Source: Spirodela intermedia
Taxonomy: Eukaryota; Streptophyta; Magnoliopsida; Alismatales; Araceae
Length of the DNA: 64,000 nt
Assembly: GCA_902729315.2 (NCBI GenBank)
Contig: LR746274.1
Location: forward strand, 992,001 to 1,056,000
Direction: 5' to 3'
In this document: positions 24,894 to 36,599 of the stretch, one piece after another
Position numbering within the stretch: the first letter of the stretch is position 1
Layout of the letters: each line of letters begins with the position of its first letter
Notes under the pieces: generated by a model
What the model saw: the letters and a program-made list of their open reading frames with translations, nothing else
Databases searched by the model: none
Told to the model about the DNA's origin: nothing
Program-made: the position numbers and the translations under genes

Positions 24894-26466
24894 CGCTCGC
24901 TCGCTCACTCATGGGGGGGTCAGTGCCTTGTGGGCACTTTTAACTCTCGCACCAAAATCCCCCGGGAACACAGACGATGGCATACACATTAAAGAACTGG
25001 ATCATGAGCACAGTGGATTCACGTATTTTAATTACGGCTTCGATAGCGCGTTTATATCTCCTCCCTCTGCAGCTCTAACGTTCGCCAGGTCTTCTTCTTT
25101 CTCTATCTCGGGGAATTCGATGCGTTCCCCTCAAAGATTTCTTGACGACATAACTCGAGTCAATCGACAGTGAACGTAGTTGACTCCTATATTAAGTCAA
25201 GCCGCATGATTTTCTGTGTTCCTTTCATCGGACAATATATATGCTGTCCATGGCTATCCATACCCGGAGAAGCTTAGTGACCTATATTCATCTAAGGAGT
25301 CGATACGAGACGACCCCATTTCGACATGCATCTCCTGGAGATTTCTTGATTTCTAACCAAGAAAGCGCCCCACCCACCCCCCCGCCCCCTCAGAAACGTC
25401 GATGTCAACGACTGCATCGCACCGGAGGGAGAACACAAAGGCTGATCTTAAAGTAGACATAAATCACGCTACATGGAGTGTTACTGTAGAGATCGGAACA
25501 CGAGAAGGTGATAAGTCCTATCCCTGGAATGAAAATGAGGAAGGAGAAGAAATTCCCATCTTTCTGTAAAACTCCCCCTCCTTTAGGCGCTTCTCGAGCA
25601 ATGTCCGCCCTCAACCTGCAAGCCAACAATCGTAGAGTAAGAGAGAGAGCATACAGAAGAGAGAGAGAGAGAGAGAGAGGGTACAGGAGGAAGATGAGGA
25701 GGGGATAAATTTTCATTAACGATGAACCATGAAGCGGAGAAGAATGCGCAATGAAAATCTCTTTAAACGAATAGGAAACCCCATCCAATTATATGAAAGC
25801 ATGCTCTACGAAAGAAGAACTTCCCTATAATTCCTCTAACTCCCTTGAGGTAATTAAATACTCTGAGGGACCTGGAGACCTAGTGGTGTTATCACTGTAG
25901 AAACTTTTTTCTCAGAGACAGTGAATAGCATCCCTCTCGTCCATCAATTCAAGGCGTTGGAACTGGAAATATGTAGGGTACTACTTGAAACTTAGCATAA
26001 GATCTCGACCTGGTTCCCTTTTAACAGGTTGATTGGCTCATTCAATGCAAACAAAATAAAACAATCGGGTTCGCTATGCTCTCTCTCTATCTCTACATCA
26101 ATGAGCTTTTAATACATGCATCAGTAACCAGTAGTATGCAGATTTATATGTGGTACATGTATATGTCGACTTGCCTACTGAGGATATGAATTTATACGTA
26201 AATATGGATAGATTTAAATAGAGAGAGAAGGAGAGAGAAAGAGAGAGAGGATCTCTCGAACTTTGCTGTCTGGGCCTTCATCTATTTCCTTTGTTTTGAT
26301 ATGATTCTTCAATCTAGAGCTGAGATGGAATGCTACGTTTCTCGTAAGCTCTGCTAAAGAGACCTCGCTTCTTCCTACTGTTACCAGCTGATGGATAAAG
26401 GGACGAAAGGAACGTATTGGAGAGAGGAGCGCACCTGGGAGCGACAAGAGCGAAGAGTTTGTGATC

Positions 26467-27162
26467 CTAAGATGGTCCGATCGCCTGCCTTTCGTTTCCC
26501 CCTGCTGTCCTCGTCTTGGAGAACTGCCCACCCAACGGACCCAGACCCGCCGACATGTTCATCGCCGCCGCCATGAACCCGGCGTCGTATCCGACGTTGG
26601 ATCCCACGCCGCCGGCCATGTCGGCGTCATAGCTCCTCATCAGAAGGTGGTGATGGTCTCTGCCGGCTGGCACGGCGAGGAAGGGCTCCCTACCCATAGC
26701 GATCCCCCGGAAGCCGACGGGTTTATTGACGTTGACGTTGACCAGGGCTGACGTAGCCGAGGCCTGGTACTTGGAGAGCTCTGACTTGGCGCAGGAGAGG
26801 TCCATCTGGAGCTGCCGGAGCTGGTGCTGAAGGATGGAGATCACGCCAACGCAGCCGTAGACGGGGTCCCGCAGCCTCATCTCGGCCTCGTAGGCCAAGG
26901 AGTTGACCGCATCTTCCCGCTGGTACGGGGTGAGCTCGTTGAGGAGCTTGGTGACGTTGCTGGCTCCGAAGACTTTGTGTACGTGGGCGAACTTCTGGGG
27001 TTGATCAGGCGGGAAGTAAGGGGCGAAGACGCAGTCCGGCTGGCACTTACGCCTCAGGAACTTGCACGCCGCGCAGGGGGAGCTCGTCGGTGATGGGGCC
27101 GCCGCCGCCGCCGCCGCCGTAGCCGTGGTCAACGCCATCGCCGCCGACGATGGCGCCATCAT
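26467..27162 (-). CDS. AS2: ASYMMETRIC LEAVES2 / LBD6 (LOB-domain transcription factor)
   Basis: A single intronless exon encodes 231 residues. The N-terminal 28 residues are Ala/Thr/Ser-rich with an alanine run. The LOB domain then opens with the C-x2-C-x6-C-x3-C motif (Cys30, 33, 40, 44) in CAACKFLRRKCQPDC. It continues with the GAS block (FAPYFPPDQPQKFAHVHKVF and GASNVTKLLNELTPYQREDA) and the leucine-zipper-like segment GVISILQHQLRQLQMDLSCA. These blocks and the closing GPS are closer to Arabidopsis AS2 than to other LBD proteins. AS2 acts in the nucleus with the MYB protein AS1 to repress KNOX1 genes and specify adaxial leaf fate. The ATG at 27162 is followed directly by a second ATG (27159). 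An intron in the 5' UTR, as in Arabidopsis, could exist but is not resolved. Confidence 0.94.
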   Translation of the reverse strand: MMAPSSAAMALTTATAAAAAAAPSPTSSPCAACKFLRRKCQPDCVFAPYFPPDQPQKFAHVHKVFGASNVTKLLNELTPYQREDAVNSLAYEAEMRLRDPVYGCVGVISILQHQLRQLQMDLSCAKSELSKYQASATSALVNVNVNKPVGFRGIAMGREPFLAVPAGRDHHHLLMRSYDADMAGGVGSNVGYDAGFMAAAMNMSAGLGPLGGQFSKTRTAGGNERQAIGPS

Positions 27163-28745
27163 AGTGATCCCACCAAAAAGTCCTGCTCGAGAGATTCCAA
27201 TTGTATATTAGATTTCATGGGCAAGTGGGTGATTTCCATGCATGCTTGGAAAAGGAAAACTTGATTCCAATCTAGTTTTTCCGCATGTTTTGCTCTCACT
27301 AGGGGAACTTAAACAGGTTCTGAGGCGAAAAGGATCTCATTTCGGATCCGGGATTTTCATTTTTCTTCTTTCCCCTCGCTGTTCTCTTTGTGGAAGAGCA
27401 AATGGTCTTGGGCCTTAGAGAGAGGAAAGAGAAAGATAACAGGAGCTACTGATACGGAAGATCGGATTCCAAGGGATTCATCTGAGTCAATGCATGATCT
27501 ACATAATATATGCGGAAAGATTGAGAAGGTGTCATAGTTTTTGTCTCTCTACGAATCTCTCGCAGCCTCCGGATTGTGTCCGAAAAATAATAATACCAAT
27601 CATGGGCATGCTGATATCCAGGAAGAGACAGTGTAGAAGGAAAAAAGAAGAATCTCTAAGCAGAAAAAGGAAAAATTAAATGAGAAACCAAAATCTTTCC
27701 CGCATGAACTTTCCATTTGGTGTTTCTCTCCCTCGATCCGATTGATTCTACGATTACCCACAAAATAAAGGTTCAAAAAAGGAGAAAATTTAGAAAACTG
27801 TCTACCATCGCGACTCTCTCTCTCTCTCTTTCACTCTCTTTCTCGCCTACCGGCAGGACTATCTCTCATGCCCCGAAGTTGTTCGGACCGTTTCTGTTTA
27901 CTTGGGTTGATTCAATGATGGAAAGAAAGAAAAGAAGAAGGTGGCTCGCCTTCTGGATGACGACGAACTTGTCGGCGTTCTCCAATCAGAGGGCGACGAC
28001 CTCGGTTTGCTCTCCTCTTCTTTCTCTCTCTCACAGACCTTCTCCTCTTTCTACATCCGCGGCCTCCCCACGATCTCTGGTGTGACTTGGTGACGAGGAA
28101 GAACAAGAACAAGAAGAGGAAACGAGGAGAGCTAGGTAAACATATGTACAATGAGAGAGAGAGAGAGAGAGAGGGAGAGATAGAGGGGGGGGGAGGGGGA
28201 GGGGGAGGGTGAGATGGACACTGAAAGATGGTGGAGTGGTGGCGACCGAGAAAATGGAGACACAAAGATGAGACTTCATTTTATATTCGTACGCCTCTAA
28301 ATAAGGGGATGCGTGCAAACCGGACGTCGTTCCGACCAGAGGGCTGCCTCGTCTTCTCCCAAAGCAAGGACAAAAATTTCCAATATTAATGATCCTACGA
28401 TTATTATAATCGGGCTGATTTTTCTTTCTTACAATGATATTAAACTCCTGAGAGATTGCTAAAATGTATAAGAGATTACCTATGTTTTGGGGAAAATGGA
28501 GGGAATGGGATGGGGCTGGGCCGTGGGTGGCGGGCTCGTGGTCGCATGTTGCATGTCGTGATTTGACCTCACGGCTCATTAAATCCGACGACCTGCGATT
28601 TGTCTTGTATGGATTGGGTTGGAGTGAAGCTCCGATGGCGTGCCCATCCTATTCACCACCGCACCTGCTCGCATCCTCCCTCAAAAACAAAATATTCATG
28701 CTAATAATCGCCCTCTTGCCAGGCATTCAATGCTCGGTGCGTACA

Positions 28746-28899
28746 TGCACCTATACTCTATCCTCTGTCTCTGTCTGTCTCTGTCTCCTCTCTCTCTCTC
28801 TCCCTTTCTCCCTATCGCTGACTATTTATCCCTCTCCATTTCTTAGTATCCCTTTCACTCTACCCCCCTCCCTCTCTCTGTATCTGTCTCTCTCCCTCC

Positions 28900-28949
<50 letters not shown>

Positions 28950-29027
28950 GTATCTGTCTCTCTCTTCCCCCCTCCATAGCTCTCTACATCTCTTACTATG
29001 TCTCCTCTCTATCTCCTGATAATATCT

Positions 29028-29061
<34 letters not shown>
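28746..29061. repeat. Compound CT/TCTG/CCT low-complexity block
   Basis: About 300 bases of pyrimidine-only or nearly pyrimidine-only sequence, mixing TCTG, CTCC and pure CT units. Confidence 0.9.
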
Positions 29062-29065
<4 letters not shown>

Positions 29066-29699
29066 CCCTAGATAATTATCTATATCCCTAACTGTATCTG
29101 CCCCGCTCTCCTCTCTCTCCGCCATTCCGTAGCTCTCCATATCTCCCATAATATCTCCCTCGTCTGTTTGTCTGTCTCGTTCCAAACACCGAGTTAATAA
29201 CTTGACTGCTCCCCAGGAAGTCCCACTAGAACAACAACAAAACAAAAGAATTCAATGGCGGTGGGGGGCGGGGAGTCTTCCGCGGCAAGGCCCGCTCAGA
29301 TCTCGGGGGGTAAAAGAAGCGCCGACAGTATTCACGGTGGGGCAACCTCGTTATTTCCTTTATAACTCCCCCTCTTCTCTCTCTCTCTCTCTCACTCTCC
29401 CTCTTTCTCTGGGTATTCAATCTGGGATAGTTTTAAATTAGAAGGGAAGCCCGTCAACATCTTGGGTCCGAATTGGCGAAGAAACCTAAAGTCAATGGGG
29501 TCGCTGGAGTCTCCTGTGCTTCCGCTTTCCGCAGATCCAAACGAGGATGAAAGCGGCTCCCGCTGCTCATGCAGGGGCCGGCTAATCCTTTCTGCATGAC
29601 TCCGGGAAGGAGAGAGCCAGAGTCTCTCCGTGATGTCGACGAACTTTGGGAAGATGCGGTGTACCTTCTGGTACGACCTGTCTTGAGCATTATTTCCTA

Positions 29700-29784
29700 G
29701 AGAGAGAGAGAGAGAGAGAGGGAGAGAGGGAGAGAGGGAGAGATAGAGAGACAGAGACAGGTAGCAAGATAAATAGATGGATAG

Positions 29785-29827
<43 letters not shown>

Positions 29828-29867
29828 GGAGATGAAGATAGAAAGATAGAGACTGGCAGGAAGAAGA

Positions 29868-29900
<33 letters not shown>
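29700..29900. repeat. Compound GA/GATA low-complexity block
   Basis: GA runs (about 29700-29723 and 29789-29823) alternate with GATA/GACA units, forming a purine-rich tract of about 200 bases on the plus strand. Confidence 0.9.
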
Positions 29901-29903
<3 letters not shown>

Positions 29904-30369
29904 ATGGTCCACCGGCTTACACGGAGGAACTAAGAACAGGAGGGTTTCCCACAGTTCGCGGCGTTGCTACGCCAACCGTGCGCCCCCGCCCACGGCGGCG
30001 CAGCCGCAGATCGTCGGGACACAGGCAGGCCAACTGAGGTTCTCAGGGTAGGGGATGCGGCGATGTGAGAGTTTAACGGTGACAGGTCAACGTCAGGGGA
30101 GGAGAAGACGACGGCTCATGGGGTCCACTTCCGCCTCGTCCTCCCTCCGCGGTCGGGGGGACAAAACGTATGGACAGAGACGAACTCTTCAGAGGTGGGT
30201 AGGTGGAGAAGAATTATGCAGTCCGGGGCGGTGGTTGGCTCAAGTTATGGTCACTCGCGGTGACAGTAACGGGGTGACGTCCCCGGTCCCCGTGGCGTTT
30301 TCCTATTCGTCCTCAGCTGAGAGGTCTATTGCATTAACGTCGCAAGCATATACCTCCCCCCCGGCCCCC

Positions 30370-31160
30370 TATTGATGGGCCCACCACCGAAGCCCAATAA
30401 AATAGCCTTAATGGGCCCCGATAGGTAGCCCACTGTTAAACGCTCTGACTTCCCTATTGACAAGTTGGGTCGGTCTTAATTGACCGCTGGGCCCACACCT
30501 GGACCGCAGCCCACTCTACGTAATTGGGTCGTGTTATGCTTCCACTGGGTCAATGGGAACCTTCCAGGTCAGCTCACCCACCCTGTGGCTCTGATCTTTC
30601 CCTTGAGCTCTCACCGTTGACTCCGAGTTTTAATGGCAACGGCCCATTTAAGGTTGCAGAATCCGGCTCAAAAGTCTACGTTGATGTGGATACTTGAGAT
30701 AGTTAGCGGGCCTGTTCTGCCCCAGAGCCCAACCCAGTTTATTTTCTTCTGGACCTTGGCCCATTAGGAGCCCAAAGCCCCCATCCAGTTGCCCAAAGCC
30801 CCTCCATCTCGTTCGAGGAAGGATCCAATAAAGCTGAACAAAAACCAAAGTTTTAGCATGCCCATGGATGAATCAACCCATAATTATGCATAAACCCTCC
30901 GGGTTCTGTGGTATTACCGATCTATACTTCCCTACTTGAGCCCGTATGGGTAGAGAAAGGCCTCGTTTTTAGCCATTCTTGGCCCCTTCGTCTTCCTCAG
31001 CTTCCAAGTCCAACCCAACCAGGCCAGCTCGGATTTGTTCTCTCGAAGTCTGATATATTTAATAAGCAAAGCATCTGGGCCGGTGAGAATAAGTCCCAGT
31101 CCATAAAAAGAGCCTTAAATAGGAATGGAGATGGGCCAGGAGACCATTTACAGTGCCCAA
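30370..31160. promoter_or_regulatory. Dense GGCCCA/TGGGCC motif region without a gene
   Basis: More than a dozen GGCCCA, TGGGCC or AGCCCA hexamers occur in about 800 bases (for example near 30376, 30412, 30489, 30641, 30708, 30759, 31076, 31133). Such motifs mark plant promoters, but no gene is recognisable within several kilobases on either side. It may be a promoter of an unrecognised non-coding transcript or a relic. Confidence 0.35.
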
Positions 31161-31938
31161 AAATGGGGCCGTACATAGGGAAAAGGCCTCGGGTGGGACC
31201 CTACGAAACGTCAGTCTAGCCCGAATATGCGGCTAGAGAGAGAGGGAGGGAGAGAGAGAGAGAGAAAGAGAGAGAGTAGCCCGTTTCTTGGGAACACACT
31301 AGTCTGAAGGATTATCCCTCTGGTTCTCTTTCTGAATCGGTCCTCTGATCGCTTCCATTGAAATGTATCCTGAGATCCAGAGTTAGAACGTAGAGGACGA
31401 CATGGATGACGCCCAGCACGAAGATGAAGATGTGGATGTCTCACTTAGCGAGAGAGGCGGGAGTGGGACCTTACCTAAAGAGAAGAACAACGAGAGGTCT
31501 TGTTAGTTTAGCCTTTTACGATGGTCGACCCGTTAAGATTACATAACAATTCCTATGTCGGGCGCGCATGTAGAAAGGGTAGAAGAAAGAAACCTAGAGA
31601 GAGAGAGAGATAGAGAGACGCAAAGACAGAGAGACAGCGAGAATGAGAGGCAGACAAAGAGAGATAGAGAGAGGGACTGTGGATGACCTACCCTCTACCT
31701 TTTAAGTAGGAGGCATGAGATTACATGGACGACTTTGGAACCATACGAAGGAGGTCTATGGAAGAGTAATCATTGTCGAGAGAGACACCTTCCCGAGCAC
31801 ACATGCATTAGACGATCGAGGGTAAGCGAGATGAAGACGATGACGAAGCACAAGGCCGCTACAAACCTACGTTCGCGTGTATTCCACCGTTCTCTTCCTT
31901 ACGGCCTCAACCGCTACAAACCCGTACGCACCCCCTCC

Positions 31939-31948
31939 TCTCTCTGTC

Positions 31949-31998
<50 letters not shown>
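31939..31998. repeat. (CT)n microsatellite
   Basis: TCTG units pass into a pure CT run of about 40 bases. Confidence 0.95.
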
Positions 31999-32002
<4 letters not shown>

Positions 32003-32199
32003 CTCTAGACGTGCTCCGAGTAGCTATCGATCGACTCAACACCAGTAAGTCTGCCTGGACGAACTGCAAGGAGACTTGGCTCATCCCTTCCTGTTAGTTA
32101 TGAAAACAGCTCCGGTGCCTCCGATTTTACATCTAAATATTGAGTTATCCGACGTAGAATTGTCACATCTATACGATCGCAATTTAATTTATTCTGTAT

Positions 32200-34560
32200 A
32201 ATGTGAATTGTATATATATATATATATATTTAAACATCTTGACGTACTTTTGAGCTATCAGTTAGAAGATCGAACTAGATTTTAGTACTTTGATAGCAAA
32301 CACCTCAATTTTATGAATTTTAAATAAATAAAGTAACAACGATAGTTGAAATTGTGAGCATCTTCTCTTGACGACCTTATGCACTTGAAGAGAGAGAAAT
32401 AGCGTGTGGCACACTTTTTTATAAGGCTTACTTTTCAAGGGTACAAAATTGCATTTTTGACATCTTTTGGATTTGGAATAATTTCACAGTCATAAATATA
32501 ATGTTTTAAAAAAATGAGAGTATGATAATATTTTTCCTTCAGTACTTCTATGCACCGAAATATGTTTGCTATAATAGACAATACCATGCTCAGCCCAGAA
32601 GATGAACTGAGCTCGGCATACTCTAACGTGGAACCCAAAGCTCACCTCAAATCTGGGTGCTGGTGGACCTATTTTGACTTCGGCAAGTTCATGTATTATT
32701 AGTAGGCCCATTTTCAGTTATGGACACATTGAGTTCATTACGGTTTTTTTTTCATATAGGCCTTTATAAGCTTGGCCTATTACCCTAGATGTAGGACTTG
32801 ATTTTTGAAGAGGGAGAAGCCCATTTTCATTCATCACTCCACCCATAGGAGTTGGTCGTGAGACCTCTGATTTTAATCGTGACGTATGCATCATTTTCTT
32901 GTTTCACACATATCTTTAGAATCATTTGCATCACCATCTGCATAAATGCATGATTTTATTCATCCTTTTGAATGTGAACTTGTATCATAAATGAGGAAAA
33001 AGTGATAGCCAAATCATCATATGTTGGTCCTACTAGGCCAGAGACTAGTCAAGAGGGGAGGTGGTTGAATTGTTCCTACTTCCATTAATCTATTCGTTCA
33101 AATTAGGAAACAATCCACATCATATATGAGAAACCAGACATCACAAGATAGCTCATAGTGTTGGGCTACTCTCACACATAAACTCTTCAAAATTTCCCTA
33201 CTCCCAAGGTTTTGTATGATTTTTGGTTGTTGGGAAGCCCTATTGAGTTAACAAGATAAATATGTTCAAGCTTCAATAAAGAATTTTGTGAAATCATCAA
33301 AACCTTTCAAAATAAGTTTTTTTTATTATTATTCCACATGGTAATGGAAAACCATGCTTTGTAATTATTATAATGCCATTCAAATCTTATTACTTTTCCT
33401 CAAACTAAAGTCCACTTTGTATTCAATTATAGATAGATTATTATATAATGTAATATAAAAGCATTATTCATGTACTTATGGATAGATTATTATGTTTCAT
33501 CAAGCTTGCTTCATGCACATTATTTTCAATATCAACGTCAAATATTTGATATGCTTCACTTATCAAGAGTTGAAAGAAAAGAAATGCTCACTAAGGCATT
33601 TCCATCCTCAAAAATTAAATTTCTTTCATCACTTAACCTCCAAAAAGTAATGTTGGACAAAGACCACAATAAAAAAAATCTCAATTTTTTAAAGCTTAGA
33701 ATAACATAAAGTGTTAGGTAGGGTTTTATAGCTCCAATAAACTATTTATATATGATCTTTAATCTATTTTAACATTAATTATATTAATACTTAAATAAAT
33801 ATAATTTCCAATTATTTAATTACAAGACTTGAAATGATGAAACTTTTCCCTTCTAAAAGAAAAAAAGTCATACTCTAAATTCATTAATAAAGGATTTTGT
33901 CCTTGGTGGAATTTTCAAGTTTTTATGAACTAAAAAATTAATAATTGAGTATAATAATATAAAAAAAAACCTACCAATATGAAGATGATGTAAGCCAAAT
34001 AAAAACTGTTCACATGAGAAACTAATTACAACGTAAGCCTTTGACTGCCATATGTTTATGGGTGACTTCAGCTTGCCATAGGATGGAGAAGTTACAAGAT
34101 GTACTACTTTTCAATAGTGAAGTAACATGCATTAGCCTTTTAAAGACTAGCAAGGCATTTATTACACCATTGTGATGGGCCGGGAAAGATTTTGACCTTG
34201 TAGAGTCCAACTTGAGCTGTACATTTTACGAGGTACAAGTTTCAGCTCAAGAATGGAGAAAAACCCAAAAGATTGGTAGAGAGTCAAACTTGGACAAATT
34301 TTTACTGGTGCTTTATGTCCATCAATTCATCAGCGAGAGAGAGAGAGGCATTATGTGCATCAATTCATCCAACTACTTGTTGCTTCTTGTAAACAGATTG
34401 TTAGGTGGACCTGCCAGCTTTTTGACCTATAATCCTCATTTAGGTAGCAGAAAGTAGCCAATGTAAAAATTTGTGATTTAAAAATAATTTACAATATCTT
34501 ACTTATTCCTAAGCTTTCCACCAAACTTATTTATGTTAAAAATTTATTGATTATATCAAT
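32200..34560. other. AT-rich repeat-derived intergenic DNA
   Basis: Base composition changes abruptly to AT-rich at about 32.1 kb, starting with an AT dinucleotide run (32210-32230). No gene is supported. A string near 33045 (GACTAGTCAAGAGGGGAGG) resembles phrases I associate with plant retroelement remnants, but this is a weak impression. An open frame at 33470-33709 has no recognisable homology. Confidence 0.45.
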
Positions 34561-36510
34561 TGTAGTGTGACCATTGATAGTGACACAAGTGATATTTTTG
34601 ATAAGGCTACAAAAAAGAAGATTGGACATGTTGAAGAGTGTAGATGTACCCAAAGACTTCTTGTTATATCATTGTTGACTTAGTCACCCATCTTCTAGAA
34701 TACTAAAAACTATGTTTCAAAGTTTATTTTTTAAGATTAATATTTATGACTGTAAATGTATGTTTGTGAATGTATGTTTAAATGTATGTTTAAAAAACAA
34801 TAGACCTTATTTCCTAAAAATGGTGAAGAAAGTTATGTTCCATTCTTGCATATAGTGATGTGTGAGGATTTTCATATACTCTTAGTATTTTGAGAGGAAG
34901 ATGACTTATGACCTTCATAGATGATTGTTCACAAACTACATGGATTTACTTATTATATCACAAATTTTGAAGTTAATAACATAATTCAACATTTATTTAT
35001 TTATTTAAAATTAATTTCATATAAAAATTAAAAAAATTAAGTTCTACTAATTTTATATTATTTTAATTAAAGAATAATTGACTTTTTTTCAAGATGAAAG
35101 AATTATATATGAATCTTCATGTGGTAATACTGAAAAATAAATGAGGTGGTCGAAAAGAAAAATGAACATATCTTAAAGTGGTAAGAGTACTTCTATTTCA
35201 AAACAATGTGCCGAACTCTATTTGGGTGGAAAATGCTCTTGGCATCTGTTCACCTCATAAATCATCTACCAACTCGAGTCTTGGAACTTGAGGGCCCCTT
35301 TGCCTTCAAGTGTAATATCACAGAAACCCTGACCAAGCATATCTTCTCAATTGAACACCGAAATGTTTAAGAAAAATCTAATCAACCTCTATCATCGAGG
35401 AAACTCAAGAAGATCTGCCTATAACTCTTAGAAAAGAAAAAGAGAAATGTTTTAAGAATCCAAAGTATCTGATTTCTTAGTTTATGTCATTAGATGTCTA
35501 TTTCTTACTTATAGAATATTTCTTACCTCTCTTAATATTATACCTATCACATCGAAAGTTTTTGAGGCATTGCCTCATGAAAAATGGAGACAAGCTACAA
35601 GTGAAGAGATGAAGGCATTGGAGAAGAATCAAATGTAAGAATTAGTTAGTTACAACAAGGAAATAAAATAGTTTGACATAAATGGGTATATATCATTAAA
35701 TACTAAGATGATGGAACAATAGAAAAATATAAAGTTAGTTTAATAGCTAATGCTTATATCTAAATTTACAGAATAGATTATTTAGAAACATCAACCCCAA
35801 TTACAAAAATAGATACTATTAGAATACTTTCTTTAGCAACTAATAATGATTGAAATTTGCAGTAATTTGATAACAAAAAAATTACATGGAGAACTTGATG
35901 AAAAAAATTATATGGATGTTTTAAAAAGATATGAAATCAATATTAAAGATAATGTAGTGTGTAGATTAAATAAATATCTCTATGGAGAATTACAATTCAC
36001 TAAGAACTTGATTTGGTAGCTTCACATAAGTAATGCAAGAGATAAGTTATATGTATAGTACTGAAAATCATACATTATTTATTAAATACTCACCTTCATG
36101 GAAAATTACAACTTTTTTAGTCTATGTTGATGATATAATTGTGATAGGAAATAATGAGAAAGAAAGATGATAATTAAGCAAGTGTTTATTAAAAGAATTT
36201 GATATCAAGATGTTAGGGAAATTAAAAAATTTATTTGTATTGAGGTTGCTCACTTTAAAGAAAGAATATTTATTTTCCAAGAAAAATATATTATCAATTA
36301 TTTAGAGGACATCATAAAATTTGGTTGCAAACATTAAGTACCCCTATAGAATCGACTCATAAATTAAGAAATGCAAAAAATAGCAATTATATAGAGAAAT
36401 AGAGATAACAATGCTTGTAATAAAATTTATTTATATTTATGATATAAGATCCAACATTCAATACACAATAGATGTATTGGGTCAATCTATATATTTAATA
36501 GTATACATGA
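34560..36510 (+). pseudogene. Decayed Ty1/Copia retrotransposon pol fragment
   Basis: Reading across stop codons and frameshifts, fragments of Copia polyprotein appear in the correct order. First comes an integrase-core piece near 34908-34950 (TFIDDC, TTWIYLL), then a late-integrase piece near 35200-35290 (INHLPTRVLE-like). A reverse-transcriptase start follows at about 35570-35640 (EALPHEKWRQA, EEMKALEKNQ), then RT blocks near 35740-35860 (IDYLETSTPITK, IRILSLATNND) and the YVDD catalytic box at 36123-36134. An STPIE piece lies near 36340. No open frame survives, no gag was found, and similarity stops at about 36510, where the AT-rich repeat A begins. It is a non-functional relic. Confidence 0.8.
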
Positions 36511-36599
36511 ATTTATGTTAAATTGAAATATAGTTTTTTATAGATAGTGTTATCTCATAATAATAGATAGTGTTTTATAACACTTTAAATGAATTAATA

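Larger units (their letters stand above)
23225..26466. other. LARP6 promoter and intergenic DNA up to AS2
   Basis: Just upstream of LARP6 there is a telo-box (AAACCCTAG on the minus strand, about 23253-23262) and then GGCCCA motifs (about 23632 and 23686). Three large CT/GA blocks lie at about 23848-23918, 24118-24133 and 24848-24891. The remainder to 26466 includes the AS2 3' flank and a GA/CT block at 26221-26250. Short open frames here resemble no family I know. Confidence 0.55.
27163..32200. other. AS2 upstream region, microsatellite-rich intergenic DNA
   Basis: No gene is supported over about 5 kb. The first kilobase should hold the AS2 leader and promoter. CT/GA blocks recur (27817-27843, 28153-28175, 28746-28975, 29037-29061, 29399-29410, 29700-29850, 31230-31275, 31598-31670, 31939-31998). 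Between 30370 and 31160 the GGCCCA/TGGGCC hexamer is unusually frequent. Open frames here are mostly microsatellite translations (Leu-Ser or Arg-Glu runs). Confidence 0.6.

Noticed and set aside
29697-29912. Open frames with Leu-Ser or Arg-Glu runs
   Set aside because: Direct translations of CT/GA microsatellites, as are the similar frames at 24646-24912, 48571-48807, 49266-49457 and 50883-51170.
34180-34215. TTTTGACCTTGTAGAG resembles the tasiR-ARF core of TAS3 RNAs
   Set aside because: Only about 13 of 21 positions agree, there is no second copy in phase, and I see no credible miR390 sites around it.
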